Positions 61,225 through 64,000 of a stretch of DNA of 64,000 nt are shown here, one piece after another. Source of the stretch: Planctomycetota bacterium (GTDB lineage: Bacteria; Planctomycetota; Phycisphaerae; Phycisphaerales; Phycisphaeraceae); assembly GCA_016350165.1 (NCBI GenBank), contig CP066225.1, positions 186,001-250,000 on the forward strand, written 5' to 3'. The notes under the pieces are model-generated. The model saw only the letters and a list, made by a program, of their open reading frames with translations, did no database searches and had not been told where the DNA came from. A program made the position numbers and the translations under genes. Numbering within the stretch: position 1 is the stretch's first letter; every line of letters begins with the position of its first letter.

Positions 61225-61542
61225 TTACGCTCGACCACCTTCATTCGCAAACACGACTTCAAGCACGTCCCTGCCATAATCCTCCGACACAGACATACGT
61301 CGATGTCTAAGGCCAGCATTCGGCAGCAACTCGCTTAACTTTGCAATCACCTCATCGCTATTCCCTGCTTCAAATACAATCTCACCATCATGCAAAACCT
61401 GCAAGGTAGCAAACTCATTCAACACCGCCACTTGCCGATTCATCTGACTTGTCACCAACTCAATTCCATAATCACGTAACGCTTCGTTCGCGACTTTAAC
61501 ACCGCCTCGACTCGATACTGTCTGACTGTTGATCGTAACCAT
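61225..61542 (-). CDS. Hypothetical protein
   Basis: A 105-residue soluble frame from ATG 61542 (MVTINSQTVSSRGG). The ORF opens at 61575 but the extra 11 residues add nothing. Pattern of alternating strands and helices (VLNEFATLQVLHDGEIVFEAG, DEVIAKLSELL) looks protein-like, but no family is recognised and no strong Shine-Dalgarno precedes it. It lies 205 bp upstream of the WYL regulator on the same strand. Confidence 0.6.
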   Translation of the reverse strand: MVTINSQTVSSRGGVKVANEALRDYGIELVTSQMNRQVAVLNEFATLQVLHDGEIVFEAGNSDEVIAKLSELLPNAGLRHRRMSVSEDYGRDVLEVVFANEGGRA

Positions 61543-61575
61543 TGCTTCATTTCCCACACTACACATTAACACCAT

Positions 61576-62259
61576 ATATCAGCCTCACTGATGAACCATA
61601 AAATCTTAAATACACGCAACACAAACATCTCCCCCCTCTCCACACCTAGCTATCACAACTCATCCTCCCACACGCACAACGATACCACTCGCTTTCCAAC
61701 GGCCGCTATATTACTTCGGCTTCATAGCAATCGACACATAAACAGCTTCAATCGCCTGCGATCGTTGTTACTAATCCATATTGTTATTTCAGCTTAGCGA
61801 TCTCAACCAAACACAACGAGCATCCATCCCAGAGCTCTTATACCACCAGTTTCCCTATTCTTCTCCACCCCTGCGCCGCTAAGCTGCATTATTACAAGAA
61901 TATGACTTCACCTAATACCACCCCATCATACATTTTCTCGTTCTTGTTGGCACAGTATAGCATATTTTTTCATCTTTGTAACCTCCCTTTACCATAAACA
62001 ACATCACCTATTTTGCTTACCCCTCACAATACCACTATTTTTATAGTATTTTTCGTCATTGTTATAGAACCTACCGACAATCCTCTCGCAACTGCCCCGT
62101 CTAATCATCTAATAGGCCTATGATCACCCATCATTTATGCAACCGCGTGAATAAAATTTTCCTGTTACATTTGCCATACTTTTTCTAAAATCCAGTCAGC
62201 AGTCTGATTCAAATATGGAATGCTTTCGATTCAGTTCCGATTTTTCCGAGGACCGTATT
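61576..62259. other. Non-coding region
   Basis: About 680 bp, C-rich on the plus strand, later AT-rich. The frame 61591-61797 lacks protein character. No repeats or clear terminators found; it must hold the promoter of the 62260 gene. Confidence 0.35.
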
Positions 62260-63018
62260 ATGACCGACTACTGGGAAATTTTCCCCCGATTCTTCGATAC
62301 CCATCAAGCCTTCATCTTCGCTGACATCGGCATCTCCGAAGTCATCGACACCCACCTCTCACAAACACTCGCCACCATCAACGTCACATTCAAATACCCC
62401 TCCCCCACAGGCATGCCTCACCCCGACGAATACGACACCATCCGCATGATCGAAGAACAGATCGAAGCTTTCTCTGAAAACAACAACGATCACTACGTCG
62501 GCCGCATCACAAACGACGGCCAACGAGACCTCTACATCTACACCAACAACCCCCAGCAGCATTGGCAAGACTTTGTCGCAAAGCTCCCCGAAGCTAGCTC
62601 ATACACCATCACCGCCAAAGTCACAGACGACTCTCAACATGCCACTTACTGGGACAAACTTTACCCCACCTCCGAAGATTTCCGCGCCATCGCTGACCTC
62701 CATCTTATCCGTCTAACCCAAGAAGAAAACGACGACAACTCTCAACCACGCAACATCGATCACTTCATTTACTTCAACAAGCAACTTGAAGCTCAACCCT
62801 TCATCGACTGGGCCACACGCAACAACTTCACACACCTACATTCCGAATCCCACATCACCGACGAGAATCAGTACTGCGTTCGTCTTGCTCATCGAGGCAC
62901 GCTCGAACTTTCAGACATCATCCCTCATACCATCACGCTCTCCAACCAAGCCGAAATCCATGGCGGCATCTACGACGGATGGGAAACCGAACTCGTCAAC
63001 ACCCCATCAATCACGTAA
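62260..63018 (+). CDS. DUF695-like/RraB-like fusion protein
   Basis: 252 residues. Start ATG 62260 (MTDYWEIFPRFF) has GAGGA nine bases upstream; the frame opens at 62215. The N-terminal ~135 residues resemble DUF695 (W-E-x-FPR start, DTHLSQTLATINVTFKYP). The C-terminal ~85 (NIDHFIYFNKQLEAQPFIDWATRNNFTHLH ... IHGGIYDGWETELV) look like the RraB ribonuclease E inhibitor domain, which occurs with DUF695 in other bacteria. Assignment from memory, moderate. Its role could be RNA-degradosome control, but this is inference. Followed by a terminator. Confidence 0.68.
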   Translation: MTDYWEIFPRFFDTHQAFIFADIGISEVIDTHLSQTLATINVTFKYPSPTGMPHPDEYDTIRMIEEQIEAFSENNNDHYVGRITNDGQRDLYIYTNNPQQHWQDFVAKLPEASSYTITAKVTDDSQHATYWDKLYPTSEDFRAIADLHLIRLTQEENDDNSQPRNIDHFIYFNKQLEAQPFIDWATRNNFTHLHSESHITDENQYCVRLAHRGTLELSDIIPHTITLSNQAEIHGGIYDGWETELVNTPSIT

Positions 63019-63049
63019 CGCAAACATCATCACAACCACAAACAACAAA

Positions 63050-63079
63050 AACTCGCATTCAACTGCGAGTTTCTTTTTT
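63050..63079 (+). terminator. Terminator of the 62260 gene
   Basis: 8-bp stem AACTCGCA with TGCGAGTT around TTCAAC, followed by TCTTTTTT. Confidence 0.85.
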
Positions 63080-63426
63080 ATACTTTTTTCACTAAAACGT
63101 GAAACTGACTTCCATCATCTGCGTCTATATTGTGAAGTGCAAGCAGTATCAGTCGTTTTCTTCCGATCACGACTTTATCCCTATAAAAATAGTACTAATG
63201 CGTCACAGCAAAGTGCCTGCGTTATACAGTGCCTACAATAACTCCATCTGAGGGGGACGTTCGTGCATCTATAGAGCAAATAACACAAAACACACTCTGG
63301 CTTGTTTGAAGAACGCAGTTGCTAACTCGGCGATTGCTTTTTCTGATTTGCATAGATACCTATGCAACGAGCCAATCATTTCGTTAAATGCTCTAATAAA
63401 CTAAACCAAAACAGCACAGCTCCCCC
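63080..63426. other. Non-coding region between convergent genes
   Basis: About 345 bp. Nothing recognised: no further terminator, repeat or frame. Confidence 0.35.
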
Positions 63427-63999
63427 TTAGTCTTTTTTCAAAACCACTTCATCATCTGCTTCAACGCGCCTTACAAGCTCATCCACCTCAGCATTTCTCA
63501 CATACCGTGGCAAGTTGCGCCACATCGAATGAAAACCATAATCCCCCTCCGTCATTTCTGCCAAAGCTTCTTCTTCACTCCAGCCCTGCTCAACAATCCG
63601 GTACATTGCGCACATCGTACCTGTACGATCAGCCCCGTGTTGACAGTGCACAACCACAGGCCAATTATCTTCATTCCGCACAATCTTCAGAAATGCAACA
63701 ACATGATCATCTTCCATATCCCACGTATTAATCCGGATCCGCTCCGCCCTCAGACCAAGCCCCGCCATCTCATCTTCATCATCATGATTATGCCGAAGAT
63801 TCACCACCGTCTTGATCCCCATTTCCTGCAGGGCTTTCATCCCTTTTTCGTCAGGCTGCGCACAGCGATAAAGCACATCAGATACCCGATAAAAATTCTC
63901 TAAATCTTCATGTTCAATCTTCTTCGCCCACTCACGCTTAACTGTCACATCCGCAACATGATCAGCCTTCTTCTCGCAGCCGCCAATTAAAGCAAACAT
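63427..63999 (-). CDS. Dual-specificity/tyrosine phosphatase, possibly a lipoprotein, 5' end at window edge
   Basis: Cysteine-based protein phosphatase of the PTP/DSP fold, 190 residues visible. The active-site loop HCQHGADRTGTM (about 118-129) is HCxxGxxRT, with nucleophilic Cys and Arg, and a WDMEDDH segment near 94 may supply the general acid Asp. N-terminus MFALIGGCEKK resembles the end of a lipoprotein signal (lipobox GGC), but only five residues before it are hydrophobic. Since ATG 63999 is at the edge, the true start probably lies upstream, outside the window. Role: likely a cell-envelope or signalling phosphatase; substrate unknown. No link to the EPS tyrosine kinase is shown beyond both acting on tyrosine chemistry. 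Confidence 0.85.
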   Translation of the reverse strand: MFALIGGCEKKADHVADVTVKREWAKKIEHEDLENFYRVSDVLYRCAQPDEKGMKALQEMGIKTVVNLRHNHDDEDEMAGLGLRAERIRINTWDMEDDHVVAFLKIVRNEDNWPVVVHCQHGADRTGTMCAMYRIVEQGWSEEEALAEMTEGDYGFHSMWRNLPRYVRNAEVDELVRRVEADDEVVLKKD

Positions 64000-64000
64000 C

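Overview
The window looks like the chromosome of a planctomycete of the class Phycisphaerae, possibly a relative of Poriferisphaera (genus is a guess). Reasons: two pseudopilin-like proteins with the planctomycete-type N-terminus ([20 protein letters not shown] followed by LPALGAAR), a 16S rRNA gene unlinked from 23S-5S, zinc-ribbon membrane proteins, a secreted sulfatase with a PEP-CTERM-like tail, and moderate GC. I see no phage, insertion sequence, CRISPR array or plasmid gene.

Layout. 0-5.5 kb: glycerate kinase (cut by the left edge), tadA, sulfatase, two small membrane proteins. 5.9-11 kb: an MMPL/RND transporter and recG. 11.2-12.1 kb: two overlapping paralogous small genes of unknown function. 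12.3-16.2 kb: glycogen phosphorylase and 4-alpha-glucanotransferase (malQ). 16.5-21.7 kb: a P-loop small-molecule kinase, an M20 peptidase, ilvD, tRNA-Arg(UCG), a URO-D-family protein. 22.6-26.2 kb: 23S-5S rRNA operon (+). 26.6-29.7 kb: a zinc-ribbon membrane protein and a beta-lactamase-fold hydrolase. 29.9-31.9 kb: a stand-alone 16S gene (-). 32.5-36.1 kb: a MurQ/GKRP-like SIS protein and a YhcC-type radical SAM protein with an extra C-terminal domain. 36.5-44.5 kb: an exopolysaccharide operon (priming glycosyltransferase, Wza-like lipoprotein, Wzz/GumC-like protein, ExeA/PEP-CTERM-type ATPase, tyrosine kinase) followed by three unrecognised genes. 44.6-49.1 kb: phoH, pgpH and a GNAT acetyltransferase. 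49.1-64 kb: ADP-ribosylglycohydrolase, a secreted unknown, two convergent pseudopilins, a GntR/LacI-hybrid regulator, a GH20 hexosaminidase, a WYL regulator, a DUF695/RraB-like protein and a tyrosine phosphatase cut by the right edge.

Together the genes suggest a heterotroph that uses sulfated or aminosugar polysaccharides (sulfatase, GH20 with a sugar-type regulator nearby, MurQ-like protein), stores glucan (GlgP, MalQ) and builds a surface polysaccharide.

The most notable unexplained signals are: (1) an intergenic repeat family in three places, bounded by a GTGCGCAC-type palindrome at fixed spacing; (2) the split rRNA units, each with its own long processing stem, boxA-like element and a matching promoter; (3) a sharp reversal of strand composition in the middle of one intact gene near 7.8 kb; (4) a predicted three-way-junction structure in the glgP 3' region; (5) unusual domain arrangements in the MurQ-like and YhcC-like proteins.
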